A stretch of 40,875 bases of DNA from Clostridia bacterium. GTDB lineage: Bacteria > Bacillota > Clostridia > Oscillospirales > CAG-272. This document shows positions 1-7,742 of the stretch, piece by piece. Both the position numbers and the translations under genes were made by a program. The first letter of the stretch is position 1; each line of letters begins with the position of its first letter. The notes below the pieces were generated by a model. That model had not been told where the DNA came from. It worked only from the letters and a program-made list of their open reading frames with translations, and did not search any database. The stretch spans positions 1 to 40,875 of the forward strand of contig JAFTJZ010000031.1 of assembly GCA_017456145.1 (NCBI GenBank), in the 5' to 3' direction.

Positions 1-228
1 ACCTTAAGAATCCTTAAAAAGCTTTTTCAAAAGGATCATTTTATGGGTTTTCGCCCCACTGTGTGGGGTGGAGAATGCTTTGGTCTACAGTCATCGGAGG
101 GACTTTTTTCAAAAGTCCCTCCGATGACACCGCGCGGAATTTGCGTTTTTTTAACACTTATCGCCGAAAAAAATAAAAAAGTTTTATATTTATACACAAA
201 AAGTTCATAATTTTTTTCAAAAAACCTA
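1..228. other. Non-coding leader with repeat debris
   Basis: No credible gene lies here. The stretch holds a GC stem (GCCCCAC.TGTGGGGTG, about 51-70), a long perfect palindrome (91-127), and at about 128-150 a short copy of a sequence (CCGCGCGGAATTTGCG) that recurs inside the terminator-associated repeats of this window. The rest is AT-rich DNA leading to the promoter at 229-257. Confidence 0.6.
91..127. repeat. Perfect 17-bp-stem palindrome
   Basis: Positions 91-107 and 111-127 are exact reverse complements around a 3-nt loop. The outer part is GC-rich (TCATCGGAGGGAC) and the centre is T-run/A-run. It belongs to a set of similar palindromes at 4178, 4332, 4484, 4651, 31640, 39432 and 40719. 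It could end transcription arriving from the left or be part of a mobile repeat. Confidence 0.75.
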
Positions 229-257
229 TTGCATTTTGGTTAAATCACTGGTATAAT
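229..257 (+). promoter_or_regulatory. Sigma-A promoter of the L15-like membrane protein
   Basis: A -35 box TTGCAT (229-234) and a perfect -10 box TATAAT (252-257) are separated by 17 bp. They stand about 108 bp upstream of the start codon at 365, leaving a roughly 100-nt leader. The same TTGCAT-17-TATAAT pair recurs at 21519-21547. Confidence 0.85.
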
Positions 258-364
258 ATAGAAAAATACACCCGCGAATCGAAACGATCGGGGTGTAGCA
301 ATAAAGCGTCGCGACCTATTTCCCACGACGTGTCGGCGACGTGAAACAAAGGAGGTCGGCTGGT

Positions 365-967
365 ATGTCGGAAAACAAAAAACGTATCTCAAAGGCGCAG
401 GTCATCGTGCTCATCAGCATCGTTTTGGCGATCGCTGCGGTGATCATCTTATCTCTGGTTCTTCACGAGCGAGAACGCACAGCGGGGGAATGTTGTCCCT
501 GGTGTTTCGGCGCTTGTCCTTGGTGTTGGATCGTCGTTGACATAGCGGTCATCCTCATCTACGCCGCGGTTCTGCTTGCCATGACGGCGGTCAAGAACAA
601 GGTGGCCGAGGCGGTTGCTGTGGCTGCTCCCGTGTCCCGCCATCGCGCACAAAGAGACGTTTCCATCCCGCGGCAAAAAAAGCACCGTGAGCATCATCAC
701 GGACATACCCTTCGTCACGCAAAGCAGTATGACGCAACCGTCAGCCTGCAGCAGCTGATGCAGGCGTTTCCCGCAGATGCGACGGTCAACATCGAGATCC
801 TGAAGGGCATGGGTCTGGTTCCCGTCAAGGCGGACGGCTATAAGGTTCTGGTCGCCGATAACGAGAAGATGGATCGTCCGCTGAACATTCATGCGACGTC
901 CTTCTCCGCACAGGCAAAACATGCGATTCTTCACGCCGGCGGCAAGGCGATCAAGGTTTACCATTGA
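365..967 (+). CDS. Two-helix membrane protein with ribosomal protein uL15-like C-terminal domain
   Basis: 200 residues. The start at 365 is preferred over a GTG at 341 because AAAGGAGG (about 348-354) sits a normal distance ahead of it. Residues 11-33 and 54-76 are hydrophobic helices. Between them is a cysteine/tryptophan-rich loop (CCPWC 43-47, CPWCW 51-55). A basic, His-rich linker (about 90-122) leads to residues 139-199, which resemble the C-terminal fold of ribosomal protein L15: VNIEILKGMGLV, a short beta region, then SFSAQAKHAILHAGGKA. True L15 is about 145 residues, soluble, and has a Gly/Arg-rich N-terminus that is absent here, so this is not the ribosomal subunit itself. It is monocistronic, with its own promoter and a terminator at 996. 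The function is unknown; protein binding or RNA binding at the membrane is possible. Confidence 0.8.
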   Translation: MSENKKRISKAQVIVLISIVLAIAAVIILSLVLHERERTAGECCPWCFGACPWCWIVVDIAVILIYAAVLLAMTAVKNKVAEAVAVAAPVSRHRAQRDVSIPRQKKHREHHHGHTLRHAKQYDATVSLQQLMQAFPADATVNIEILKGMGLVPVKADGYKVLVADNEKMDRPLNIHATSFSAQAKHAILHAGGKAIKVYH

Positions 968-993
968 TCCGTCGTTGAAGATTCCAATACATA

Positions 994-1130
994 ATGGGGT
1001 GAGTCAAGTGCAAAATGCATTTGAAACTCACCCCGTTGTTTTTACTTTGGGCTGAACACCGCAATTTTTCCGGCTTTGCAGGCAAAATTCGCAAATTCGG
1101 TGCGGCTGAAAGCCTACCGTCGGCTTTTTT
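994..1130 (+). repeat. Terminator-associated repeat, copy B1
   Basis: Begins with the GGGGTGAG...CTCACCCC hairpin, continues through ACACCGCAAT, GCAAATTC and GTGCGGC blocks, and ends with AAAGCCTACCGTCGGC (1109-1124), a second small hairpin followed by T6. The same order of blocks, read in reverse complement, appears at 29383-29526. Shorter copies are at 13375-13458 and 16636-16730. A 10-bp direct repeat TTATAGCTTG lies just beyond (1159-1178). Confidence 0.7.
996..1043 (+). terminator. Rho-independent terminator after the L15-like gene
   Basis: GGGGTGAGT (996-1004) pairs with ACTCACCCC (1026-1034). An inner near-palindrome around ATGCAT extends the stem, and GTTGTTTTT follows. It lies 29 bp after the stop codon and faces the end of the minus-strand ung gene. 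Confidence 0.85.
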
Positions 1131-1251
1131 ACGCAGGGGGCAATGATGCAGCCCCATTTTATAGCTTGTTATAGCTTGCACGGTGGATTTTCGCGAAGAG
1201 CACCGTGCGCGGCTTGGGACAACGCGCAAGCGGCGCAGGCTGCATACGTGC

Positions 1252-2001
1252 TTAGGTTTCCCAGCAGATGGCGGGCAGCCCGTGGGCGGCGAGGAATTCG
1301 TTGACCTTGGAGAAGGGTTGCGAGCCGAAAAAGCCGCGGTAGGCAGACAGCGGGCTGGGGTGTTCGGATTCTATCACGAGATGGGCGGTGTTTTGCAACA
1401 GCGCCTTTTTTTTGCGGGCATCGGCGCCCCAGAGAAGAAAGACGGTGGGGGTGTCGCGGAAATCCAGCGCGCGCAGGATGCCATCGGTCACGCGCTCCCA
1501 GCCCTGCTTGCGGTGGCTGCCGGCCTCGCCTTGGCGAACGGTCAAGGTCGTATTGAGCAGCAGCACGCCCTGCCTTGCCCAGGGGAGCAGAGAGGGTGAC
1601 GCGCCCGCCGCGGGGATACCGACATCTGTCTCCCGCTCCTTGAAGATATTGCGCAGGGAAGGCGGTGCCTTGATGCCGTCGGGGACGGAAAAGCTCAAGC
1701 CCTCTGCTTGCCCTGCGCCATGGTAAGGATCCTGCCCCAGAAGAACCACCCGCACGTCGTCGGGGGAGACCTCGTAAAACGCGCGAAACAGCTGTGCACG
1801 CGGGGGATAGATCGGTACGCCGCCGGCCTCGGCTGCGGCATACTCGCGCGCAACAAAGGTGAGCAGCGCCATGGCGCTCTCGCTTATGGGCGTGTGGGTT
1901 TCGGTGTCCCATAAAACGCGGGCAAAGATCTCGCGCCATGGGGCGGGGATCAGAGGCTCCAGCCACGCAGCGGTGGCGGAAGAATCGTATGATGGTGTCA
2001 T
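1252..2001 (-). CDS. ung: Uracil-DNA glycosylase, family 1
   Basis: 249 residues, slightly longer than the usual 220-230. The enzyme removes uracil from DNA to start base-excision repair. It shows the family-1 water-activating motif GQDPYHG (89-95, catalytic Asp91), the LLLN uracil-recognition strand (147-150) and the DNA-intercalation loop HPSPLSAYRGFFG (214-226). The ATG at 2001 follows GAGGT with a 4-nt gap. The gene lies 51 bp downstream of the namZ-type gene on the same strand, so it may be the last gene of that transcript, although the pathways are unrelated. It ends convergently with the L15-like gene. Confidence 0.96.
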   Translation of the reverse strand: MTPSYDSSATAAWLEPLIPAPWREIFARVLWDTETHTPISESAMALLTFVAREYAAAEAGGVPIYPPRAQLFRAFYEVSPDDVRVVLLGQDPYHGAGQAEGLSFSVPDGIKAPPSLRNIFKERETDVGIPAAGASPSLLPWARQGVLLLNTTLTVRQGEAGSHRKQGWERVTDGILRALDFRDTPTVFLLWGADARKKKALLQNTAHLVIESEHPSPLSAYRGFFGSQPFSKVNEFLAAHGLPAICWET

Positions 2002-2052
2002 ATGTACCTCGATTAAACTATAGGTATAATAAATAAACCGAAGGGGTGGATG

Positions 2053-3207
2053 TTAGTCGTACAACAGGTACGGAGCAACTGCCTTTCGGAAATGGGAGAG
2101 GCGATCCTGCTGCTTTGCCAGAAAGGCATCGACAGAAAAGTCCGCATCGCGCAAGTCGCGACAGCCCAAAAGGCGGTCGATGCTCGCGACGCCCGTGGGA
2201 GAGGGCGGCGAGAAGGAAAATTCCTCATGCGTTTTCATGATCGCGGTCAGAAGACGCAGCCCTGTTTCAAACGGACGAAAGGTGTGGGGATCGGTGACGT
2301 GCAGCTGCACCCCACCGCACAGCTCGCCCGCGTATTTGGAAAAGGTGGGGGTGAAGTAACAGGGGCGGATTTTGACCCCGGGGAGAAATAGCGCCCGCAT
2401 CGCTTGCGCGAGCTCTTCTGCCCGCAGCCACGGTGCGCCAATCGTTTCAAACGGGCGGGTGGTGCCGCGCCCCTCGGAGAGATTGGTGCCCTCAAAAAGG
2501 CAGGTGCCGATGTAGCACAGCGCACTGTCAAAGGTCGGCAGATTGGGTGAGGGGGCGATCCAGGAGAGGTCGGTCATAGAAAACAGATGATTCCGCTGCC
2601 AGCCGTCAACGGGAATGACGGTGAGGCGGCAGCCGATGCGCTCGACCGCGTTGATGTAGCGCGCAAACTCGCCGACGGTCAGTGCATGGCGGGAGGCGAT
2701 GGGATAACGCCCGACGAACGAGGAATATGCCCGCTCAAGGACAGTCCCTTCGATGGTCGTTCCGCCGAGCGGATTGAGGCGATCGAAGACAATGACCTCC
2801 TTGCCCGCGGCGGCGCAGTCCTCCATGACGTAGGAGAGGGTGTAGATATAAGTATAATATCGTGCACCGACGTCCTGAATGTCAAAGGCGACGGCATCCA
2901 GGGTGTCCGATATGTCCTTTGGGATGTGGTGCCCTTGGCTGTACAGGCTGTAGACGGGCAGACCCGTTTGGGCGTCGGTGTAGAAATCCACCTTGGCGCC
3001 CGCCTGACGGTCGCCTCTGACCCCGTGCTCGGGGGAGAAAAGGCAGGTAAGGCAACCGTTCTCATGCAGTATGTCCGAGGTCAATCGCAAGGAGCGGTCA
3101 ACGCCGGAGGGATTGGTGACAAGGCCGACCCGCTTGCCGCGCAGCAGCTCCTTCCATAAGGACGGGCGGTCGATGGCGTTGAAAACGGCAACATGGGTAT
3201 GGTTCAT
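2053..3207 (-). CDS. namZ: NamZ-type exo-beta-N-acetylmuramidase (DUF1343, GH171)
   Basis: 384 residues. The family, characterised through Bacillus subtilis YbbC/NamZ, releases MurNAc from the non-reducing end of peptidoglycan fragments. Hallmark blocks are SPEHGVRG (58-65), FDIQDVGARYYTY (108-120), FDRLNPLGG (141-149) and EGTNLSEGRGTTRPF (239-253). The start is set by AGGAGG five bases ahead of the ATG at 3207. No signal peptide is visible, unlike the secreted Bacillus protein, which suggests cytoplasmic action on imported fragments. It lies 51 bp after the patatin-like gene and downstream of murQ, the kinase and the YbbE-like hydrolase, matching the composition of the Bacillus ybb MurNAc locus. 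Confidence 0.88.
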   Translation of the reverse strand: MNHTHVAVFNAIDRPSLWKELLRGKRVGLVTNPSGVDRSLRLTSDILHENGCLTCLFSPEHGVRGDRQAGAKVDFYTDAQTGLPVYSLYSQGHHIPKDISDTLDAVAFDIQDVGARYYTYIYTLSYVMEDCAAAGKEVIVFDRLNPLGGTTIEGTVLERAYSSFVGRYPIASRHALTVGEFARYINAVERIGCRLTVIPVDGWQRNHLFSMTDLSWIAPSPNLPTFDSALCYIGTCLFEGTNLSEGRGTTRPFETIGAPWLRAEELAQAMRALFLPGVKIRPCYFTPTFSKYAGELCGGVQLHVTDPHTFRPFETGLRLLTAIMKTHEEFSFSPPSPTGVASIDRLLGCRDLRDADFSVDAFLAKQQDRLSHFRKAVAPYLLYD

Positions 3208-3258
3208 GGAAACCTCCTGAAAGCGAAACTGTGGGGATAAAAATACAACCTGCGGTTT

Positions 3259-4107
3259 TTATTTTGATTGCTGCAGCCACGATGTCAGGCGGTCGAGCAG
3301 CTGCAGCGCGTCCGCGCGACCGATCCGGTAGGCAGCCTCAATGCGGGAGGCGTCCTTCTCGATGGCGCGCACGGGCAGCGGGCGAGAGGGGCGGATGAGA
3401 AAGATCTCGCCCGCTTTCTCCATGGCGTACAGTGCCTCCTCGGTCTGGTCGTACACCGCCTGTCGCGTGTCCATGGTGTGGATGAAGGCGGGATATTTGT
3501 GATAACGGAGCCTTGAGAGCAGGGCGCACTTTGGCTCCTTGGGAAAACGCTCGCAGCGGGTGAGAATGACGACGTTGCGCGGGTAACCCATGTCGCGAAA
3601 GGCGCGGATGGGGACGCTGTCCGCACAGCCGCCGTCCAGATACGGCTTGCCGTCGATCATAACGATGCGGGAGACAAAGGGAATGGAGGCAGACGCGCGC
3701 AGTATATCGATGTCACCCCGCATATCCTTCACGGACAGATATTCCGCTTTGCCCGTCTCAAGGTTGGTACAGCAGGCGTAAAAGGGAACGCCGCAGTTAA
3801 GATACGCATCGTTGTCGTAGATGTCCAGACGGTCGGGTAGCTCGTGGTAGCAAAAATCCGCGCCGACAAGATCTCCCGTTTTCAGTAGGCTGCGCAGGCT
3901 CATAAAGCGGGGATCGGCGCAGTATTTTTTGAAGTAGCGTAAGCTCCTGCCCCTCTGGCCGGAGAGATAAGAGCAGGCGTGAACCGCGCCCGCAGAGACG
4001 CCGATGACGCCGTCAAAGGTGATTCCTTTTTCTAAAAAGACGTCCAGCACACCCGCCGTGTACATCCCGCGTGTGCCGCCGCCTTGTAAAACCAATCCGA
4101 TCTTCAT
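3259..4107 (-). CDS. Patatin-like phospholipase/esterase family protein
   Basis: 282 residues. The oxyanion motif GGGTRG (9-14), nucleophile elbow GVSAG (36-40, Ser38) and catalytic-dyad block DGG (158-160) are intact, so an active serine acyl hydrolase is expected; the substrate is unknown. The protein resembles bacterial YjjU/RssA-like patatins. An upstream extension of the frame runs into the tandem repeats and is not supported; the ATG at 4107 follows AGAAAGAG at a normal spacing. There is no signal peptide or membrane helix. It sits inside the MurNAc salvage cluster but is separated from its upstream member by the 666-bp repeat region, so it may have its own promoter or depend on read-through. 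Confidence 0.9.
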   Translation of the reverse strand: MKIGLVLQGGGTRGMYTAGVLDVFLEKGITFDGVIGVSAGAVHACSYLSGQRGRSLRYFKKYCADPRFMSLRSLLKTGDLVGADFCYHELPDRLDIYDNDAYLNCGVPFYACCTNLETGKAEYLSVKDMRGDIDILRASASIPFVSRIVMIDGKPYLDGGCADSVPIRAFRDMGYPRNVVILTRCERFPKEPKCALLSRLRYHKYPAFIHTMDTRQAVYDQTEEALYAMEKAGEIFLIRPSRPLPVRAIEKDASRIEAAYRIGRADALQLLDRLTSWLQQSK

Positions 4108-4136
4108 ATGTGTACTCTTTCTGTTTTGTATACGAG

Positions 4137-4574
4137 GGTGCTGTTTTGTATGCGAGGGCGCTGCCCTCGCGCACCCGCCAAGAACCTTTTTGGAAAAAGG
4201 TTCTTGGAACTCTAAAAAACTCAACCAATGGTTGGGAATGGGCCGGAGCAGTTGCGCTCGATCGTGCGTATTTTTGGTTGTGTCTGCGAGGGTGCTGTTT
4301 TGTATGCGAGGGCGCTGCCCTCGCGCACCCGCCAAGAACCTTTTTGGAAAAAGGTTCTTGGAGCTCTAAAAACTCAATCAATGGTTGGGAATGGGCTGGG
4401 GCAGTTGTGCTCGATCGTGCGTATTTTTGGTTGTGTCTGCGAGGTGCTGTTTTGTATGCGAGGGCGCTGCCCTCGCGCACCCGCCAAGAACCTTTTTCCA
4501 AAAAGGTTCTTGGAACTCTAAAAACTCAATCAATGGTTGGGGATGGGCCGGGGCAGTTGCGCTCGACCGTGCGT
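4137..4574. repeat. Tandem repeat, about 153 bp x 3, each with a 30-bp palindrome
   Basis: Copies start at 4137, 4291 and 4443 (periods 154 and 152); the third stops at about 4574. Each has a GC hairpin (GCGAGGGCGCTGCCCTCGC), ACCCGCC, a perfect 30-bp palindrome (4178-4207, 4332-4361, 4484-4513) and a tail containing CTCAATCAATGGTTGGG and CGATCGTGCG. Copies 1 and 2 have GG at the palindrome centre; copy 3 has CC. The copies are otherwise nearly identical, which implies recent amplification. Confidence 0.92.
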
Positions 4575-4650
4575 AACCGATATACCGTCCCGCCCCACGA
4601 GAACGATATGTGAATTTATCACTTAAAACGGTTTCGGTTTTTTGAGGATT

Positions 4651-4705
4651 CCAAAGGAACTTTTTTTCAAAAAAGTTCCTTTGGCGGGGTTTGGGGCAGC
4701 GCCCC
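4651..4705. repeat. Palindrome plus GC stem (type A module, inverted copy)
   Basis: A perfect 16-bp stem (4651-4666 with 4669-4684, 2-nt loop) is followed by GGCGGGGTTT and the GC stem GGGGC-AGC-GCCCC (4693-4705). The tandem repeats upstream and the element at 40695-40748 have the same two parts in the opposite order, so the module occurs in both orientations. Confidence 0.8.
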
Positions 4706-4771
4706 AATATTCCGAATTTAGGCAGCGCCCCAATATCCTGAATTTAGGCAGCGCCCAATATCCCGAGATTA
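4695..4771. repeat. 26-bp direct repeat, three copies
   Basis: Units beginning GGCAGCGCC start at 4695, 4721 and 4747 and carry the half GGCAGCGCCCC of the GC stem followed by AATAT and a CCNGAATTTA-like tail. The third copy is degenerate and ends at the stop codon of the serine hydrolase gene at 4774. This looks like slippage of the end of the type A module. Confidence 0.8.
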
Positions 4772-4773
4772 CA

Positions 4774-5805
4774 TCAACCATAAACCAAATCAAAGAACGC
4801 GCGGCGGTGGGTAAAATAGTCGTTGTTGCTGCGTCCGAAATGGACGCGATTGGTCAAAAGCAGGCAATAGACGCCCGTTTTGTGATCAACGTACAGGGTG
4901 GTGCCGGTAAAGCCGGTGTGTCCGTAGCTGCCGCGGCTCATGCGGCTGCCGCCGGGGTAGGTGCCGTCGCGAAAGAGGTGAAAGCCCAGCCCGCGGGACT
5001 CCTCGGGATCAAAGGGGGTCAGGTCACTGACAGCAAGGTCAAAGAGCTCCTGCGACAGATACCCGTCGGCGCGGCGGGAGAGCATTTGCGCGAAGGAGAT
5101 CACGTCATCCAACGGGCAAAACAGCCCTGCATTGCCCGAAACTCCGCCCAGAAAATGCGCGTTTTCGTCGTGAACGTGCCCGCAGACGTAATCCTCGCGC
5201 CCTGCCTTTTTTTCGGTCGATACACAGACGGCGCCCTCGGGCGGGCAAAAGCAGGAGCGCGTCATGCCAAGGGGGGTGAACACCTCGCGCTGCACGATGG
5301 AATCAAGCCCCTGCCCGCAAAGACGCTCCAGCAGCTTGCCGAGCAAAATAAAGCCCATACAGCTGTAGATGACCTTGGTGTCGGGCGCGGCGCGCAGCGG
5401 GGTGCGCAGAATCGCATCGATTGCGGTGTCGGGAGACGGCTCGCTTTGCCAGAGCGGCAGATGCGCGGGCAGTCCCGATGTGTGGGTCATCAGCTGCCGT
5501 ACGGTGATCCTGCCCTTGTCGTAGCAGTTGTCAAAATAGCGGTCGATCGTCTCATCAAGGCGGAGCGCACCGCGGTCGATCAGGCGTAGGGTGGCGCAGC
5601 TTGTGCCGATCATCTTGGTCATGGATGCCATGTCAAACAGGGTGTCACGGGTCAAAGGGATGCGCGCGGGATAAACAGCGCGATCACCACCCAGAGCAAG
5701 GAACATGGTCTGATCTGCATCCCCCACCGCCGCGGCATAGCAAGGGTAGGCACCGGAGGTCAACCCGAGATTCAAGAAATTCAACCACTCGTTGTATTGG
5801 CTCAT
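4774..5805 (-). CDS. Serine beta-lactamase-family hydrolase, YbbE/AmiE-like
   Basis: 343 residues. Class C beta-lactamase/DD-peptidase fold: nucleophile motif SMTK (61-64), a Tyr motif YSC at 147-149 where YxN is usual, and HTG (296-298) in place of KTG, as is common in this family of hydrolases. In Bacillus subtilis the homologous YbbE (AmiE) is an N-acetylmuramoyl-L-alanine amidase of the MurNAc recovery locus; the neighbours murQ, kinase and namZ make the same role likely. No signal peptide is seen. The ATG at 5805 follows AAAGGAG, and only 15 bp separate it from the kinase stop codon, so the two are co-transcribed. Alternatives are an esterase or a D-amino-acid peptidase. Confidence 0.85.
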   Translation of the reverse strand: MSQYNEWLNFLNLGLTSGAYPCYAAAVGDADQTMFLALGGDRAVYPARIPLTRDTLFDMASMTKMIGTSCATLRLIDRGALRLDETIDRYFDNCYDKGRITVRQLMTHTSGLPAHLPLWQSEPSPDTAIDAILRTPLRAAPDTKVIYSCMGFILLGKLLERLCGQGLDSIVQREVFTPLGMTRSCFCPPEGAVCVSTEKKAGREDYVCGHVHDENAHFLGGVSGNAGLFCPLDDVISFAQMLSRRADGYLSQELFDLAVSDLTPFDPEESRGLGFHLFRDGTYPGGSRMSRGSYGHTGFTGTTLYVDHKTGVYCLLLTNRVHFGRSNNDYFTHRRAFFDLVYG

Positions 5806-5820
5806 GGAAAAGCTCCTTTC

Positions 5821-6762
5821 TTATGGCGTGTGATGGTGGGATGGCTGCGCGGATATGGCGAAATAGCGGGCCGGAGCGCCGCGTGTCGGCTCGTCTACGT
5901 CAAAGATCGTCGTGATCGGCAAATCGCGGATCGCTCGCGCAAATGCCGCCCGAACGATGCTGTTCTTGGTCAGAATACCGCCGCTGCAGGCGACGGGGAG
6001 TGCTGTCGGGGAAGGCTGCCGCGCGAGCAACGCAGAGACCAGCGCCCCAAGCTGCTCTCCTGCTTGCGTCAGCAGGCGGCGGGAGAGGGGGTCGCCCTGT
6101 GCGGCACACGCTGCCACGGCAGGAAATAACGCGGCGATCTGTGCTTTGGTGCTGCGGTATAGATGGGAGACCCATTGGGAGGCATCTACACCCATGGCGT
6201 CAAGCAGCGCGTCCTGCAGGGGCTGCGGCGCGGCAAGCCCCGCGTCGGCCGCCTCTGTGACAGCGCGGAAGGCGCGGATGACAATATCGTACCCGCTGCC
6301 CTCGTCGCCGAGCAGATGTCCCCAGCCGCCGCAGCGTAAAAGGGTATCGCCATCGCGGCGGTAACCGATGGAGCCCGTGCCCGAAATGATCAGGATCCCG
6401 TCGGCATTGCCGTGCGCGGCGTACAGAGCAAGGGAGGCATCGCTGATGACATCGATCTTGCCGACCTGCCCCGAAAGGGATCGGAGCAGCGCGGCGGTGA
6501 CCATGGGTGCAAGTCCGCTTGCCTCCACGCCCGCACAGCCGACGCATAAATACGGGAGCGTGGTTGTTCGGCCTTGCAGTGCGGGATGTGCGAGCAGGGC
6601 GCGGACGGTGTCACTCAGGGCACGGCAGCCCGCTTGGGTGTCCACGGTCACGTTTCCCGCGCCGCCCGTAACTTGGGCGAGCTTGGTGCCGTCCTTGCAG
6701 TAAGCCGCGGCGACGGTTTTGCTCCCCCCTGCGTCAACGCCGAGAATGAGCCGGTCGGTCAT
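5821..6762 (-). CDS. murK: BadF/BadG-family N-acetylmuramate/N-acetylglucosamine kinase
   Basis: 313 residues of the ASKHA sugar-kinase fold. Phosphate-1 loop DAGGSKT (10-16), catalytic-type Asp in ISDASLAL (108), phosphate-2 motif SGTGSIGY (127-134) and GGWGHLLGDEGSGYD (145-159) are present. The family includes mammalian GlcNAc kinase and MurK of Clostridium acetobutylicum, which phosphorylates both MurNAc and GlcNAc. The position directly after murQ favours MurK activity, giving MurNAc-6-phosphate for MurQ. The start at 6762 is set by GGAAAGGAGG eight bases upstream; a longer frame starting further upstream overlaps murQ and lacks a binding site. It lies 25 bp after murQ and 15 bp before the YbbE-like gene. 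The symbol is by analogy. Confidence 0.87.
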   Translation of the reverse strand: MTDRLILGVDAGGSKTVAAAYCKDGTKLAQVTGGAGNVTVDTQAGCRALSDTVRALLAHPALQGRTTTLPYLCVGCAGVEASGLAPMVTAALLRSLSGQVGKIDVISDASLALYAAHGNADGILIISGTGSIGYRRDGDTLLRCGGWGHLLGDEGSGYDIVIRAFRAVTEAADAGLAAPQPLQDALLDAMGVDASQWVSHLYRSTKAQIAALFPAVAACAAQGDPLSRRLLTQAGEQLGALVSALLARQPSPTALPVACSGGILTKNSIVRAAFARAIRDLPITTIFDVDEPTRGAPARYFAISAQPSHHHTP

Positions 6763-6787
6763 GGCGGTATCCTCCTTTCCTGCGTGG

Positions 6788-7702
6788 TCAGTGTTGCGCG
6801 GTGTCGGTGCGCTCGTCGAGCGCCTGATGCAATTGGCCGCCGCACGATGCCAGCCGCTCGGCCGCGCTTGCGGCGTCAAGGTTCGCGAGCAGCATGAGAA
6901 TGGCGACCTTGGGGTGATAATCACAGGCGGAGAGTGCTGCCTTTGCCTGCGCGCGGGGACAGCGGCAGACCTCAGCGACGATACGCTCGGCGCGCCCGAT
7001 CAATTTTTGGTTGGTGGGCTGTACGTCCACCATGCGGTTGCCGTAAACGCGCCCGCGGCGGATCATCGCGCCTGTTGTCAGCATATTGAGCACCAGCTTT
7101 TGCGCCGTTCCCGCCTTCATCCGCGTGCTGCCTGCGATGACCTCGGGCCCCACGGCGGGGGCGATGGAAATATCGGCAAGGGCTGCCATGGGGGAGTCGG
7201 GGGCGCAGGTCAGGGAGAGCACCGTCGCCCCGAGTGATCTCGCATAACGCATCCCGCCCAACACGTAGGGCGTGCGCCCCGAGGCGGCAATGCCGCAAAG
7301 AATATCTTGCGCACAAAAGTCGTATTCGCGCAGCTGCTGCTCGCATAACGTCGTGGAGTCCTCTGCTCCCTCCACGGCGGTGCGCAGCGCACGGTCACCT
7401 CCTGCGATCAGCCCGACGACCAGCGAAGGGTCGGTGCCAAAGGTCGGGGGACATTCGCCGGCATCCAGTACCCCGAGTCGTCCCGATGTGCCCGCCCCGA
7501 CGTAAAACAATCGCCCGCCATTCTCCATGGCGACAACGATGGCGTCAATCGCCGCGGCGATGGCAGGGAGCTCTTTTTCGACCGCTTGCGGGACGGCGCG
7601 ATCCTCCTCGTTGATCATGCGGGCTATGGTCAGAGCATCCGCACGGTCGATGTGGGCCGTGCGGGGATTGACGCTCTCGGTCACGGGAATGGGTTCTTTC
7701 AT
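6788..7702 (-). CDS. murQ: N-acetylmuramic acid 6-phosphate etherase
   Basis: 304 residues, the normal length. It cleaves the lactyl ether of MurNAc-6-phosphate to give GlcNAc-6-phosphate and D-lactate, the committing step of MurNAc salvage in the cytoplasm. The SIS-domain signature YVGAGTSGRLGVLD (67-80) runs into AGECPP with Glu83, and EGAED carries Glu114; both match the catalytic glutamates of E. coli MurQ in number and context. PEVIAGSTRMKAGTAQK (187-203) and GNRMVDVQPTN (221-231) are further family blocks. The ATG at 7702 follows AAAGGAG; an in-frame start at 7771 would overlap the promoter. It is the first gene of the cluster, with its own promoter at 7743-7771. Confidence 0.96.
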   Translation of the reverse strand: MKEPIPVTESVNPRTAHIDRADALTIARMINEEDRAVPQAVEKELPAIAAAIDAIVVAMENGGRLFYVGAGTSGRLGVLDAGECPPTFGTDPSLVVGLIAGGDRALRTAVEGAEDSTTLCEQQLREYDFCAQDILCGIAASGRTPYVLGGMRYARSLGATVLSLTCAPDSPMAALADISIAPAVGPEVIAGSTRMKAGTAQKLVLNMLTTGAMIRRGRVYGNRMVDVQPTNQKLIGRAERIVAEVCRCPRAQAKAALSACDYHPKVAILMLLANLDAASAAERLASCGGQLHQALDERTDTAQH

Positions 7703-7742
7703 GGGCCTTTGCTCCTTTGCGGTCTTTGTTGATTCTTTGAAT

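Larger units (their letters stand above)
4108..4773. other. 666-bp gene-free repeat block inside the mur cluster
   Basis: No supportable gene. The block holds a three-copy tandem repeat of about 153 bp (4137-4574), an isolated palindrome (4651-4684), a GC stem (4693-4705) and a 26-bp triplet repeat (4695-4771). Open frames through it are by-products of the repeats and start or stop arbitrarily. It separates the YbbE-like hydrolase gene from the patatin-like gene on the same strand. Confidence 0.85.

Noticed and set aside
341-364. GTG start at 341 for the L15-like protein
   Set aside because: The ribosome binding site lies inside this extension and is spaced for the ATG at 365.
365-967. Calling this gene rplO (ribosomal protein L15)
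   Set aside because: It has two membrane helices, lacks the L15 N-terminal part and is not in a ribosomal operon.
4137-4574. Possible CRISPR array
   Set aside because: Only three units of about 153 bp with no unique spacers; the whole unit is conserved and no cas gene is near.
4013-4613. Several open frames of 97-180 codons through the tandem repeats
   Set aside because: They repeat the same peptide with each repeat unit, switch frames at unit length changes and lack binding sites. They are by-products of the repeat.
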